64,000 nt of DNA from Clostridium tyrobutyricum DSM 2637 = ATCC 25755 = JCM 11008 (lineage in GTDB: Bacteria > Bacillota > Clostridia > Clostridiales > Clostridiaceae), in assembly GCF_000359585.1 (NCBI RefSeq), contig NZ_APMH01000013.1:29309-93308 (forward strand), read 5' to 3'. The notes beneath the pieces are model-generated. The model searched no databases. It worked only from the letters and a program-made list of their open reading frames with translations, and was not told the origin of the DNA. The translations under genes were made by a program, and so were the position numbers. This document shows, one piece after another, positions 38,370-47,947 of the stretch (position 1 is the first letter of the stretch; each line of letters opens with the position of its first letter).

Positions 38370-39180
38370 ACTTATTGGCTTTCCATTGAATTAAATTTAT
38401 AACAAACAACATCAAAAACGAAAAAACAAGCATAACTAATGCTATAGCTGTAGCTGATGAATAGTCAAACTGTTCAAGTTTTGTCATTATCAAAAGGGGA
38501 GCTATTTCAGTTTTCATAGGCTTGTTACCTGCTATAAATACAACAGATCCGTATTCCCCAATTCCTCTTGCAAAAGCAAGTGAGAATCCTGTTAGAAGAG
38601 GAGCAATAAGTTGTGGTAATATTACTTTTATAAATATCTGTATTCTAGATGCACCTAAAACAGAGGCTGCTTCTTCTATACTAACATCCAAATCTTCTAG
38701 AACTGGTTGTATTGTACGTACTACAAATGGTATTCCTATAAACACCAATGCTACAGTAATTCCAAAAGTCGAAAATGATCCTTGTATGCCAAATTTAGCT
38801 AATATAGAACCAATCCATCCATTTTTTGAGTATAGTGTTGTCAATGAGATACCTGCTACAGCCGTAGGAAGAGCAAAGGGCAAATCTATGCATCCATCTA
38901 GAAATCTTTTAAAATGGAAATCATATCTTACTAATACCCACGCTATGATAAGCCCAAAAGCAGCATTTATAGCAGCTGCTATAAATGCGCATCCAAAACT
39001 TATTTTATAAGATGCTACTACTCTTGGATCTGTTATAGTTTTCAAAAAAACCTCTATTCCCATCTTGGATGTTTGAATAAATATCGTACTAAGTGGAATT
39101 AAAACTATTAAACTCAAATATAAAATGGCCAGTCCCATAGATATATTAAACCCTGGTATAACTCTTGTTTTTTTAACCAT
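38362..39180 (-). CDS. cysT: Sulfate ABC transporter permease CysT
   Basis: About 272 residues with six helices. DLPFALPTAVAGISLTTLYSKNGWIG and EEAASVLGASRIQIFIKVILPQLIAPLLTGFSLAFARGIGEYGSVVFIAGNKPMKTEIAPLLI are CysT signatures. ATG 39180 follows GGAGAGGAGACAAAAA; an upstream frame extension lacks a ribosome site. Confidence 0.93.
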   Translation of the reverse strand: MVKKTRVIPGFNISMGLAILYLSLIVLIPLSTIFIQTSKMGIEVFLKTITDPRVVASYKISFGCAFIAAAINAAFGLIIAWVLVRYDFHFKRFLDGCIDLPFALPTAVAGISLTTLYSKNGWIGSILAKFGIQGSFSTFGITVALVFIGIPFVVRTIQPVLEDLDVSIEEAASVLGASRIQIFIKVILPQLIAPLLTGFSLAFARGIGEYGSVVFIAGNKPMKTEIAPLLIMTKLEQFDYSSATAIALVMLVFSFLMLFVINLIQWKANKYA

Positions 39181-39213
39181 TTTTTGTCTCCTCTCCACAC
39201 TGCCCAATTATTG

Positions 39214-40260
39214 TTACTTTTTAGGTTGATATATTTGATCAAATGTTCCTCCATCATCAAAATGAGTTTTTTGTGCTTTTGCCCATCCACCAAACATATC
39301 ATCTATAGTAAACAAATTAATTTTAGGAAATTTATCTTTATATTTCTCAGCAACTTCTTTATCTCTTGGTCTATAGTAGTTTTGAGCTGCTATTTCTTGT
39401 CCTTCTTTTGAATAAAGATAGTTCAAATATGCTTCTGCAACTTTTCTTGTGCCTTTCTTATCTACTACTTTGTCTACAACAGCAACTGGTGGTTCAGCAA
39501 GTATGCTGACTGATGGAACTACTATGTCAAATTTATCTGCTCCAAGTTCTTTTACAGATAAAAAGGCCTCATTTTCCCAAGCTATAAGTACATCACCTAC
39601 ACCTCTTTCAACAAATGTAGTAGTTGCACCTCTTGCTCCAGAATCCAGTACTGCCACATTTCCATACAGTTGTTTAACAAATTCTTTTGCCTTATTTTGA
39701 TCATTATTGTTTTTCTTCAAAGCATATCCCCATGCTGCAAGATAATTCCATCTGGCACCACCTGATGTTTTAGGATTTGGAGTTACAATTGAAACACCTT
39801 TTTTGGTTAAGTCGTCCCAATCCTTTATGTGCTTTGGATTACCTTTTCTTACAAGAAATACTATAGTTGATGTGTAAGGAGAACTGTTATCCTTGAACTT
39901 TTTTTGCCAACCTTGATTAATAAGTCCGGCCTTTTGAATCGCATCTATATCATAGGCAAGAGCTAAAGTTGCAACATCTGCTTGTTGTCCTTCTATAATT
40001 GATCTTCCCTGTTTGCCTGAACCTCCATGTGACTGCTTTATAGTAACATCCTGTCCTGTTTTTCCTTTCCAATACTTTGCAAAAGCTTTATTATAGCTTT
40101 CATACAGTTCCCTTGTAGGATCATAAGATACATTTAGAAGTTCAACGGATTTTTTATCTGTTGTTGACTTTTCAGCACTTTTGCTTCCGCATGCTGTAAA
40201 AGAAGTTATTACCAGAATACTGATTAATGAGATTAAAATACTAAACTTGAATTTTTTCAT
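39214..40260 (-). CDS. sbp: Sulfate-binding lipoprotein of the ABC transporter
   Basis: About 348 residues; lipobox Cys in TSFTACGS. Mature sequence [56 protein letters not shown] is typical of sulfate-binding Sbp/Cys[23 protein letters not shown] also matches. ATG 40260 follows GGGGGAATTCATT. First gene of the sulfate operon, behind two tandem leader elements: a T-box and the CTAG-hairpin attenuator. Confidence 0.94.
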   Translation of the reverse strand: MKKFKFSILISLISILVITSFTACGSKSAEKSTTDKKSVELLNVSYDPTRELYESYNKAFAKYWKGKTGQDVTIKQSHGGSGKQGRSIIEGQQADVATLALAYDIDAIQKAGLINQGWQKKFKDNSSPYTSTIVFLVRKGNPKHIKDWDDLTKKGVSIVTPNPKTSGGARWNYLAAWGYALKKNNNDQNKAKEFVKQLYGNVAVLDSGARGATTTFVERGVGDVLIAWENEAFLSVKELGADKFDIVVPSVSILAEPPVAVVDKVVDKKGTRKVAEAYLNYLYSKEGQEIAAQNYYRPRDKEVAEKYKDKFPKINLFTIDDMFGGWAKAQKTHFDDGGTFDQIYQPKK

Positions 40261-40287
40261 AATGAATTCCCCCAATATTTTTTTATT

Positions 40288-40390
40288 AAAAAAGGCCAAG
40301 TAGCACCTAATGCAGAAATTATATAAAATAAAAAATATACTTCCTGTACTAAATGTAACTTGACCTCTAGTTTTTCTAGTCAGTCAATCT
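40288..40390 (-). promoter_or_regulatory. CTAG-hairpin attenuator, copy 1 (sulfate operon)
   Basis: On the minus strand, TTGACTGACTAG, an A5 loop, then CTAGAGGTCAA (40387-40360) form a hairpin. The right half AGGTCAAGT... also pairs, with several G-U pairs, to GCATTAGGTGCTACTTGGCCT (40311-40293 region), followed by TTTTTTAAT: an intrinsic terminator. The two folds are mutually exclusive. It lies between the T-box terminator and the sulfate-binding protein gene. Same element at 52147, 54055 and 60202. Confidence 0.7.
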
Positions 40391-40439
40391 ATTTTTAATT
40401 TTGTAATACTTATCTCTAATATGGTAATAAGTATATTTA

Positions 40440-40735
40440 ATAAATAAAAGCTTCGTCTCTATAACACCTATAAAGATGCTATAGAGACGAAGCTTAAACT
40501 TCGCGGTTCCACTCTAATTAGACTACATGTCTCTCTCTTCAGATACATAAAATATCCAATCACTATAACAGGTGAACCTGATGCAGCCTACTATCATTTC
40601 GGTACACAACTCTAAAGGGCACTTCATTTAAGGTAAATTTAGAAATCTTCCAGCAAATGATTTCCTCTCTTAAAATCTATATTAAACTACTTTCCTTTTT
40701 CAAAGTTTTTAATTATTAAGTACTGTATTAAAATT
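40440..40735 (-). promoter_or_regulatory. T-box leader of the sulfate operon, probably cysteine
   Basis: Antiterminator GAGTGGAACCGCG (40514-40502) is followed by a terminator with 16-bp arms (40463-40448 and 40495-40480) and a T-rich tail. The Stem I apical loop TTTGCTGGAAG is visible, followed by GAAGUGCCC. UGC (Cys) is the specifier I favour because sulfate uptake genes follow; GUG (Val) is the other reading. Promoter: TTGACA 40772-40767 and TATAAT 40750-40745. Confidence 0.85.
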
Positions 40736-40865
40736 ATACTTCATATTATACATTGTTTTATGATTTTGTCAACAATTTTTTAATAAATTAAAGATGTACT
40801 TGTGTAAGTATTACAAATGTAACCTACATTAATTCTGTCAGACATGATGAATTCCATTTCTTATA

Positions 40866-42197
40866 TCAGTTAAAATTTCTAATCAATGTAGCTATATCTT
40901 CAAGTAAAGTGGTTGCTCCTTTATATCCAATATATGTTTTATCTAAAATTACACTATCCCATATAGGGAAAGAAATATGTTGGACTGGTACATTAATTTC
41001 ATCGGATATTTTATTTTCCAGGGAACTTCCAAGTATTAATTCAACTTCACTATTTTTAATGATTTCATTGATTTTTTCTAAATCTTCTTCAAAATATAAA
41101 TTCACTTGATTTAAAGGTAATAGAGCATGTAATTTTTTATCTAAGTATTTCCTATAATTATCTTCATAATTATCTTCTGAAATATCCGTAATAATAATAG
41201 TTTTAGGTATAAACCCTATTTCCACTAGGAATTCAATTATTCCCAGCGTATAGCCTGTTTCAGAAACAATTGCAAATTCTTTCTGTAAGTTATATTCATA
41301 ATAAAAATCTGCTATATTTTCCAAGTAATAATTAAGCTTGCTTTCTTCATTTTTTATAAATTCATTTATTTTGTTTTCATCTATACTAAGTTGGTTGCCG
41401 ACTTTTTCTATAAATGAAGATGTGCTGCTGAGACCTACAGGTAAACTTTCAAAATTTAAATAAGGTATATTGTATTTATCCTTTAAATATTTTGCTGCTT
41501 TTATTCCCCAAGGTGAAAACACCAAGTTCAACTCGGCATTAGGGACTTGTCTCCAGTTCTCAATATTTTGTCCAAAACCAAATAAAGTATTTACTTTTAA
41601 TCCTATGGACTCCAGAATTCTTTTCAACTCAAATAAGTTTCCCTGCCAAAATACATCCTGGTTTGGAATAACCCCAAATACATTTACAAGCCCTTTTACT
41701 CTTTCAGAAGCCACTTCATAAATTTTATGTAGCTGCTCAATTAAAGTCCTTAATGTAACTTCATATCCGTAGTGTATATCTCCTTTAAATCCTGGAGTTT
41801 GTATATTTATAACAGGATACCTTTGTTCCTGGGCTTCCTTCGTCATAGCCGGTATATCATCACCTACCAATTCAGTAGCACATCCACTTAAAACTACGTA
41901 TAAATCAGCATCCATAACCTTAATTGTATTTTTTATTTGTTCTCTTAATCTAGATGTTCCTCCAAAAATAATTTGTTTTTCAATTACATTACTAGAAGAT
42001 GCTTGAACACCTCCAGCATAACCAGATCCCTTATTTCCGCTTACTTTATTTACTCCCAAATACTGTTGAATTGTACAACCTGCAGTTGAATGCACAATGG
42101 GTACAACTTTTTCTATGCTTTCAACTACCTGAAGTGCTCCAGAAAATGCACAGCTATTTCTAGAGACTTCAACTATACTAGTATTATTTATATTCAT
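40866..42197 (-). CDS. Nitrogenase-like reductase, NifK-like subunit
   Basis: Nitrogenase component 1-type subunit, 443 residues, not a true NifK (usually over 450 to 520). Three cysteines sit where NifK binds the P-cluster: Cys16 in RNSCAFSGA, Cys41 in HSTAGCTIQ and Cys106 in LSGCATELVGDDI. IIFGGTSRLREQIKN matches the component-1 GG motif, and VQHISFPIWD matches the NifK C-terminal FPIFD region. It starts one base after the NifD-like gene, so the two are coupled. With one conserved Cys in the partner, four ligands in total suggest a [4Fe-4S] cluster. Substrate unknown; organosulfur reduction is inferred from the SAM-I and sulfur context. Confidence 0.85.
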   Translation of the reverse strand: MNINNTSIVEVSRNSCAFSGALQVVESIEKVVPIVHSTAGCTIQQYLGVNKVSGNKGSGYAGGVQASSSNVIEKQIIFGGTSRLREQIKNTIKVMDADLYVVLSGCATELVGDDIPAMTKEAQEQRYPVINIQTPGFKGDIHYGYEVTLRTLIEQLHKIYEVASERVKGLVNVFGVIPNQDVFWQGNLFELKRILESIGLKVNTLFGFGQNIENWRQVPNAELNLVFSPWGIKAAKYLKDKYNIPYLNFESLPVGLSSTSSFIEKVGNQLSIDENKINEFIKNEESKLNYYLENIADFYYEYNLQKEFAIVSETGYTLGIIEFLVEIGFIPKTIIITDISEDNYEDNYRKYLDKKLHALLPLNQVNLYFEEDLEKINEIIKNSEVELILGSSLENKISDEINVPVQHISFPIWDSVILDKTYIGYKGATTLLEDIATLIRNFN

Positions 42198-42198
42198 A

Positions 42199-43614
42199 CT
42201 ATTTTACCTCCTGTTTTATATACCAGTTAGTACTTTTGTTATACCAATTTTTTTTATATGGTAGTCTATCTTTTTTAGAAAGTATTTCTAAAAATTTTCT
42301 ATTATTAAGTGTCTTATAAACAGCTTTTATAAAATTCTTAACACCATTAAATCCTAATATATCCAAATTATCAATAGCAACAGAAGGAATTCCAAGTCTT
42401 GCAGCCAAAGTACTGTGCTGGCTCAATCCTATATATAAGTCAGGTTTTAATCTATTTAAAATATTTTCCTCTTCAAAAGACTGACCATCTGCCACGTGTA
42501 ATTTTATGCTTTCATCTAAATTTTTAATGTAAATTAAATCTTCTTTATTTATATCATCTATATGATCTACAGTTATTCCTGCCAGATCTGCTCCAAATTC
42601 TTTTATCAACTTCACAATTGAGAATGCTTTTGATGTAGGTAAATTTATATATATTCTTAATCCATTTAAATTATTTTTATCTATATATTCATTTAGGCCA
42701 TCAGAATATTTATAGATTACATCTTGTGCATTTTTTTCTAGTCCCAGAGCTCTTCCTACACTTATAAACCAATCCTTTGTTTCTTCTATACCAATAGGAT
42801 ATAAATTTGATAAAAATGGTATGCTATACTTTTCTTTTAATGATTTAACAAAATAGTCTCCATTATCTTTGTCTATACTAACAGAAAGTGCCGCTTTAGA
42901 TACCCTATAAATATTTTCTAATGTTGAAAATCTCGGTAGTATGTTTGCTTCAACACCTATCCTATTCAATAGATTTTTAATTTCATTCAAGTCTTTCTTG
43001 CTTTCAAATATGGAAATCAAATTTATAAGATTGGATTGAGTTTCTTCTTTGTTACATGTAACTAGATATTTAGAAATAGCATGAAATGCAACATCACTTC
43101 CAAATATACTAGTTTTAGACTTAAATCCATCGGAAAATATGGGAACAATTTTTATGTTTAATTCATCTTCAAGTTCAACTACAGAAGATAAAATATCATC
43201 ATTATTTATAGCTATTACTGGTGTAGCTACAATGAAGATTACATTTGGTTTACAGCTTTTATATAATTTTCTTATTGCTAATTCTAATTTCTCACCACTT
43301 CCTAAAATTGAATCTTGCTCATTTAGGTTTGTTACAACCCATTTTCTAGATCTTGCTTTGGATAGCATATGCAATTGAACTGCACTGCATCCAAGTGGTC
43401 CGTGAATTACTATGCCTGAATCTTCAATGCCATTAAGAACTTGAAGTACATATATAATTTCATCAAATGAAGTTTGAGAAAATGTCCTTATTTTCTGATT
43501 TATTTCTCCTGCTTCCATATTATTTAATAGTTGATCAATATCTCCGAAATATGTGTTTAATGTATTTAATCTTTTTTCTCTTATTTGAGGCTTTCTCTTA
43601 TCCAATAATCCCAC
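42199..43614 (-). CDS. Nitrogenase-like reductase, NifD-like subunit
   Basis: Component 1-type subunit, about 471 residues. GPLGCSA carries the single conserved ligand-type cysteine (Cys76 from this start). NLNEQDSILGSGEKLELAI matches the component-1 motif. The second P-cluster Cys position reads VATPVIAINNDDI (no Cys), and the third, IFSDGFKSKTSIFGSD, also lacks it. No Cys lies where NifD Cys275 would hold FeMo-co, so neither a P-cluster nor FeMo-co is expected. Start: GTG 43614 with GGAGG seven bases upstream is preferred over ATG 43635, which lacks a ribosome site. No nifB, nifE or nifN homologue is in the window. Confidence 0.84.
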   Translation of the reverse strand: MGLLDKRKPQIREKRLNTLNTYFGDIDQLLNNMEAGEINQKIRTFSQTSFDEIIYVLQVLNGIEDSGIVIHGPLGCSAVQLHMLSKARSRKWVVTNLNEQDSILGSGEKLELAIRKLYKSCKPNVIFIVATPVIAINNDDILSSVVELEDELNIKIVPIFSDGFKSKTSIFGSDVAFHAISKYLVTCNKEETQSNLINLISIFESKKDLNEIKNLLNRIGVEANILPRFSTLENIYRVSKAALSVSIDKDNGDYFVKSLKEKYSIPFLSNLYPIGIEETKDWFISVGRALGLEKNAQDVIYKYSDGLNEYIDKNNLNGLRIYINLPTSKAFSIVKLIKEFGADLAGITVDHIDDINKEDLIYIKNLDESIKLHVADGQSFEEENILNRLKPDLYIGLSQHSTLAARLGIPSVAIDNLDILGFNGVKNFIKAVYKTLNNRKFLEILSKKDRLPYKKNWYNKSTNWYIKQEVK

Positions 43615-43673
43615 GCAAATTCCTCCTGTCATCAATTTATATTTTATACAATACTATTTTTTAATACATTTTC

Positions 43674-44465
43674 TTAAATATAATATTCTATATTTTCTTT
43701 AAATTCTCCAAAAAATTCATTATATATTTCATTTCTAATTTTTATATAATCATAATCACTACGTTTTCTTGGCCTTGGAACATCTATTTTTACAATTTTC
43801 TTTATTGTACCAGGTCGGCTTGATAAAATAACCACACGATCAGCTAAAAACACAGCTTCATCAATATCATGAGTAACTAATATAACTGTAGTTTTTTCTT
43901 TTTCCCATATTTTCAATATTTCTTGCTGCATGCTCATCCTTGTAAATGCATCAAGAGCACTGAAAGGCTCATCTAACAATAGTATATTAGGATTATTAAC
44001 TAAAGCTCTCGCTATACTCGCACGCTGTTGCATTCCACCTGATAGTTGATGAGGATATGCTTTTGCAAATTTCCCTAATCCAACCAATTCTAAATGTTTT
44101 TTAACAATATCCTTTTTAATATTAGTATTTAATTTTTCTTGAAGTCCAAATTCAACATTTTTCTCAATATTAAGCCATGGAAAAAGTCTTGATTCTTGAA
44201 AAATTATTCCTCTATCAACTCCTGGCCCATTTATTAGTTTATCTTTAGAATATACCTTGCCATCATATTCCTTTTCCAATCCCCCAATTATTCTCAACAA
44301 AGTACTCTTACCGCATCCACTTGCTCCAATAATACATATAAACTCATTTTTATTGACTTCTAGGTTTATATCATTAAGAACAGCTACATTCCCTGAATCT
44401 ATTATAAATTTTTTATATAAGTTTTCAATTTTTAAAGTGCTACTATAAGTTTTCTTTGAACTCAT
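43674..44465 (-). CDS. NitT/TauT-type ABC transporter ATPase (SsuB-like), system 1
   Basis: 263 residues. Walker A CIIGASGCGKSTLLRIIGG, Q-loop IIFQESRLFPWLNI, signature LSGGMQQRASIARAL, Walker B ILLLDEPFSALD, H-loop VTHDIDEA, and the C-terminal PGTIKKIVKIDVPRPRKRSDYDYIKIRNEI typical of the SsuB/TauB group. Lies between the permease and nitrogenase-like genes in one co-directional string. Sulfonate or other organosulfur uptake is the likely role. Confidence 0.88.
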   Translation of the reverse strand: MSSKKTYSSTLKIENLYKKFIIDSGNVAVLNDINLEVNKNEFICIIGASGCGKSTLLRIIGGLEKEYDGKVYSKDKLINGPGVDRGIIFQESRLFPWLNIEKNVEFGLQEKLNTNIKKDIVKKHLELVGLGKFAKAYPHQLSGGMQQRASIARALVNNPNILLLDEPFSALDAFTRMSMQQEILKIWEKEKTTVILVTHDIDEAVFLADRVVILSSRPGTIKKIVKIDVPRPRKRSDYDYIKIRNEIYNEFFGEFKENIEYYI

Positions 44466-44544
44466 GAGATACCTCCTTGTATAATAAGGTTAATAAAACA
44501 TTTACTTCCAATTTTTTATTTGTAAACTAAAATAAGGATTCTGA

Positions 44545-45363
44545 TTAATCCTGTGAATTAACATTCCATTTTAAAACTCTTCTTTCAACTATTTTTATCA
44601 AAGTATCAATTAAAAGTCCTATAATACCTATTGAAAATACTCCAACAAGCATTACATCCGGCTGAGACAACTCTCTGGCATAAGAAATTAAGTAACCTAT
44701 ACCAGAAGATGCCGCTATAAGTTCAGCTCCAACTACACTCATCCATGCACTTCCTATTCCTATTCTCAATCCTGTAAATATTTCCGGAAGTGCCGAGGGA
44801 AATATAATTTTTGTCAAAATTATTAATCTTCTTTTCTCAAGTATGTTTCCAACTTCCAAGTACTTTTTATTAACACTTTTAATTCCATGAATTGTATTAA
44901 GTAGTACAGGCCAGAATGTACCTATGCATATAACTATAACTTTAGATGTTTCTCCTATTCCCAACCATAGTATCAGTACAGGTACCCATGCAATTACTGG
45001 TATAGGTCTTAAGACCCCTATTAAAATAACTAATGCCTTATCCAATTTTTTACTTAAGCCTAACAATGTTCCCAATGTTATACCAAGTATGCAACCAAAT
45101 GCATATCCTTTTATTACCCTTAATAAACTTATTCCTAAATCTCTAAATAAATCACCACTTTTAATCAAATCTAATATGGTACTAAAAATAATACTAGGCG
45201 ATGGCAATACAGATACATTAATCAATCCTTTGCTGCTATAAATTTGCCATATTACTATAATAAATACTGGAGTTAAAAACATTAAAATATAATTTGAAAT
45301 TATATTTATTCTATTTCTACTTTTTTTTATGTTTTTAGATTTTAATTTTTTTGTCATTAACAT
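44545..45363 (-). CDS. NitT/TauT-type ABC transporter permease (SsuC-like), system 1
   Basis: 272 residues, about six helices. The family EAA region NILEKRRLIILTKIIFPSALPEIFTGLRIGIGSAWMSVVGAELIAASSGIGYLISYARELSQPDVMLVGVFSIGIIG and RPIPVIAWVPVLILWLGIGETSKVIVI match SsuC/TauC. The gap to the upstream binding-protein gene holds a hairpin. Confidence 0.88.
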   Translation of the reverse strand: MLMTKKLKSKNIKKSRNRINIISNYILMFLTPVFIIVIWQIYSSKGLINVSVLPSPSIIFSTILDLIKSGDLFRDLGISLLRVIKGYAFGCILGITLGTLLGLSKKLDKALVILIGVLRPIPVIAWVPVLILWLGIGETSKVIVICIGTFWPVLLNTIHGIKSVNKKYLEVGNILEKRRLIILTKIIFPSALPEIFTGLRIGIGSAWMSVVGAELIAASSGIGYLISYARELSQPDVMLVGVFSIGIIGLLIDTLIKIVERRVLKWNVNSQD

Positions 45364-45484
45364 AATAACCCTCCTTTTATTACTAAATTTATATTATAAT
45401 TATTTCACTAATTTATTTATCCGTATTTTATATTAAGATAATTTAAGAATAAATAATATTCAATAGAAGAATTTTTTATATAAA

Positions 45485-45517
45485 GGAAGAAGGACTATTA
45501 CAACTGTGTCCTCTTCC
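45485..45517 (-). terminator. Hairpin between binding-protein and permease genes
   Basis: GGAAGAGGAC pairs with GTCCTTCTTCC, with TTTATATAAAAA downstream on the minus strand. Such a stem in an ABC operon usually raises the binding protein over the membrane subunits. Confidence 0.6.
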
Positions 45518-45620
45518 AAGGCATTAGAGAATCAGAGAGATACTTACGGTATGTATATTGAGCTAATATAGTAAATTTTTAACATCGACTTGTTTTGAAA
45601 ATTCATTTTTAAAATTGATT

Positions 45621-46625
45621 TTATTGTATACCGGCTTTTTTTGCATAATTTAAATCTATTAAATCATCAATATTTACATCTTTTCTTATAACTTTGTTTT
45701 CTCGCAAAAACCTAGCTGTAGCTTTCACTGATTGTATCCCTTCATCAGTAATATTAAGATTATGTGAAGTTTTATCAAATCCTGGCTTTAAAACATCTTG
45801 TTTTACTCCAGTATCTTTAGAAATTATTTTTATAGTTTCCTCTGGATTAGCATCTATCCATTTCGCTGTCTTGTTTAAAACTTTTAATAGCCTCACTACT
45901 ATATCAGGATGTTGTTTCAAGAATGAATTTTGAGCAATAATTACATCAACTTCTTTTTTGTATCCTGTACCATCGGCTACCTGTTTTACTGTACCAGTAC
46001 TTACAGTTTGTGTAACAACAGGTTCCCAAATAACTGCTGCATCAATATTGTTAGATAATAAGCTTGACCTTATATCTGCAGGTTGAAGATTTACCTGTTG
46101 AATATCGCTAGGTTTTAAACCAACTGATTTTAAATATATATATAGAAGCTGCTGTGCTACAGAACCAATAGGGACTCCCACTTTTTTACCTTTTATATCA
46201 GAAATTTTATTTATTCCAGATTTCTTTGTTGCAACTAATGCATCTGCTTTTTCACTTGTTCCATATGCTGCTATAGCTTTAATATCAACATTATTTGCTC
46301 TTGCCTGAATGGCTGGTTGATCACCAACTTGCCCAAAATCTAACTTTTGTCCAGTCATTGCTTCAATCATTGGTGGACCTGAAGAAAATTTTTGAAGTTG
46401 AAATGTTATACCATCTTTTTCAAATTCATCTTTAAGCCATCCTTTATCTTGTGCTACTATAATTTGAGTATGTCCTGGTTGATATCCATATTTTATAACT
46501 ATATTTTGCTTACCACTTTTAGTTGATTTATTATCATTGCTTTGTTTATTTGAGCACGCAATAACTGTAGTTAAAGAAATTGTTAAAATTCCAATCAAAA
46601 TCTTGTTCCATAAATTTTTTTTCAT
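45621..46625 (-). CDS. NitT/TauT-type substrate-binding lipoprotein (SsuA-like), system 1
   Basis: 334 residues; lipobox Cys in TTVIACSN. IKYGYQPGHTQIIVAQDKGWLKDEFEKDGITFQLQKFSSGPPMIEAMTGQKLDFGQVGDQPAIQARANNVDIKAIAAYG is typical of aliphatic-sulfonate binding proteins. Very similar to 48399-49397, so the operon has two binding proteins for one permease. Ligand unproven. Confidence 0.87.
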   Translation of the reverse strand: MKKNLWNKILIGILTISLTTVIACSNKQSNDNKSTKSGKQNIVIKYGYQPGHTQIIVAQDKGWLKDEFEKDGITFQLQKFSSGPPMIEAMTGQKLDFGQVGDQPAIQARANNVDIKAIAAYGTSEKADALVATKKSGINKISDIKGKKVGVPIGSVAQQLLYIYLKSVGLKPSDIQQVNLQPADIRSSLLSNNIDAAVIWEPVVTQTVSTGTVKQVADGTGYKKEVDVIIAQNSFLKQHPDIVVRLLKVLNKTAKWIDANPEETIKIISKDTGVKQDVLKPGFDKTSHNLNITDEGIQSVKATARFLRENKVIRKDVNIDDLIDLNYAKKAGIQ

Positions 46626-46699
46626 TATTACAGCCTTCTTTCTAGTATATTTTATAAACTTAAATATATCTGATCATAAGAAATATCTTTTAATTTATT

Positions 46700-47902
46700 C
46701 TACACTTCGTGTTTTTTAAATACCGGCAATAGTTCATCTTCAATTTTATACAAATCATGGCATATTGTTGTAGGTGCTGCAGTACAATCATATAATTGGT
46801 CATAAGTAAATCCAGCTTTTCTGAATATATTATATACTTTATATGCCATATCCAAGTGCCATTCAGGCTCAGGAGTACGGTGGCCTTCAAGCTGTGAACC
46901 TGGATTTGGACACCATGCTGCCACACCGCATATTACTCCTTTAGATGCAAGGTATTCAACTCCTTCTAGAGTAGATTTTTTAGGTTCAATTCCACCAACT
47001 ATATTTGACCTTACTCTACCATATCCAAATACTTTAGCTGCATATTCCAATGCTTTTACCCAATGCTCCCATCCGCCACACTGCTCTACTTTACCTGGGC
47101 AAATAGCCTTATAAATATTTTTATCCCAGATTTCTATATTCATACCAATAGTTCTATACCCAGCTTCTTTATATTTATCAATTACTTCAAGATCAATTGG
47201 AGCTCCTATGACACCCGTACCATTAAAATCTTCAAGGCCAGTATATTCTTTAATTGTTTCTGCTACATCAATATAATAATCTACTTCTCTTCTTTCTGGT
47301 ACAAACCCTCCACTTATAGTAATATGTTTTGCACCATTTTTATAAGCTGCTACTGCTGTTTCAGCAATCTGCTTAGGATATTTCCATTCTATTCCTTCAG
47401 CTTCCGCATAAGTGTCTTTTGTAGCATTTATATTACAAAACAAGCAATCCAATCCTTTATCCTTTAAAGCACACTCATTACTATATGCTACAAAAAGAGC
47501 ACCTTCTCTATTATAAGTTGCTACATTTGACATATACATGCCATCTGAAGTCTTGTAATCATAATATTTAGGATGATTCAAAAATTCTATAGGAAATATT
47601 TCATTATCATTTTTGGTAAGATAATATTTATCATTTTCATATTTAATCTCATATTTTGATGCATTATCCCACCTGAAAGGTATCTTTAATCCACCTGGCG
47701 TATTAAATCCTGTAGGGAACTCAATTCCTACATGTGGATGATGATCATATTCAAACAGATTATGAACCTGCTTTTGATATTTTTTTTCTAAATCAAGATA
47801 AGCAAATATTTTAGGATCAACAGCAATTCCCTCAACTGTAGCCTCATTTTTTATTTTTACTTCATTATGAAGCCTTTTTTTTATATCATTTATAGTACTC
47901 AT
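46700..47902 (-). CDS. Radical SAM-like protein with a Cx8Cx2C motif, paralogue 1
   Basis: 400 residues. Cys144, Cys153 and Cys156 (ECALKDKGLDCLFCN) give Cx8Cx2C instead of the usual Cx3Cx2C. TIM-barrel features downstream support a radical SAM fold: ITISGGFVPERR (GGE-like), IGMNIEIWDKNIYKAICPGK, RSNIVGGIEPKKSTLEGVEYLASKGVICGVAAWCPNPGSQLEG. An N-terminal domain of about 130 residues precedes the motif. The same architecture and spacing occur in 55231-56472. Both genes sit with SsuABC-like transporters, so C-S bond chemistry on an imported compound is a reasonable guess. Reaction unknown. Confidence 0.8.
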   Translation of the reverse strand: MSTINDIKKRLHNEVKIKNEATVEGIAVDPKIFAYLDLEKKYQKQVHNLFEYDHHPHVGIEFPTGFNTPGGLKIPFRWDNASKYEIKYENDKYYLTKNDNEIFPIEFLNHPKYYDYKTSDGMYMSNVATYNREGALFVAYSNECALKDKGLDCLFCNINATKDTYAEAEGIEWKYPKQIAETAVAAYKNGAKHITISGGFVPERREVDYYIDVAETIKEYTGLEDFNGTGVIGAPIDLEVIDKYKEAGYRTIGMNIEIWDKNIYKAICPGKVEQCGGWEHWVKALEYAAKVFGYGRVRSNIVGGIEPKKSTLEGVEYLASKGVICGVAAWCPNPGSQLEGHRTPEPEWHLDMAYKVYNIFRKAGFTYDQLYDCTAAPTTICHDLYKIEDELLPVFKKHEV

Positions 47903-47947
47903 TTATAAAATCTCCTTTTTAATTCACATTTTTAATATATTCTAAAT

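Noticed and set aside
40866..43614. True nitrogenase nifDK
   Set aside because: Several P-cluster cysteines and the FeMo-co cysteine are missing and no nifB/E/N genes are present in the window.
46690..46926. A 78-residue frame on the minus strand at the end of the radical SAM gene
   Set aside because: It is an alternative frame of the same coding DNA without a ribosome site.
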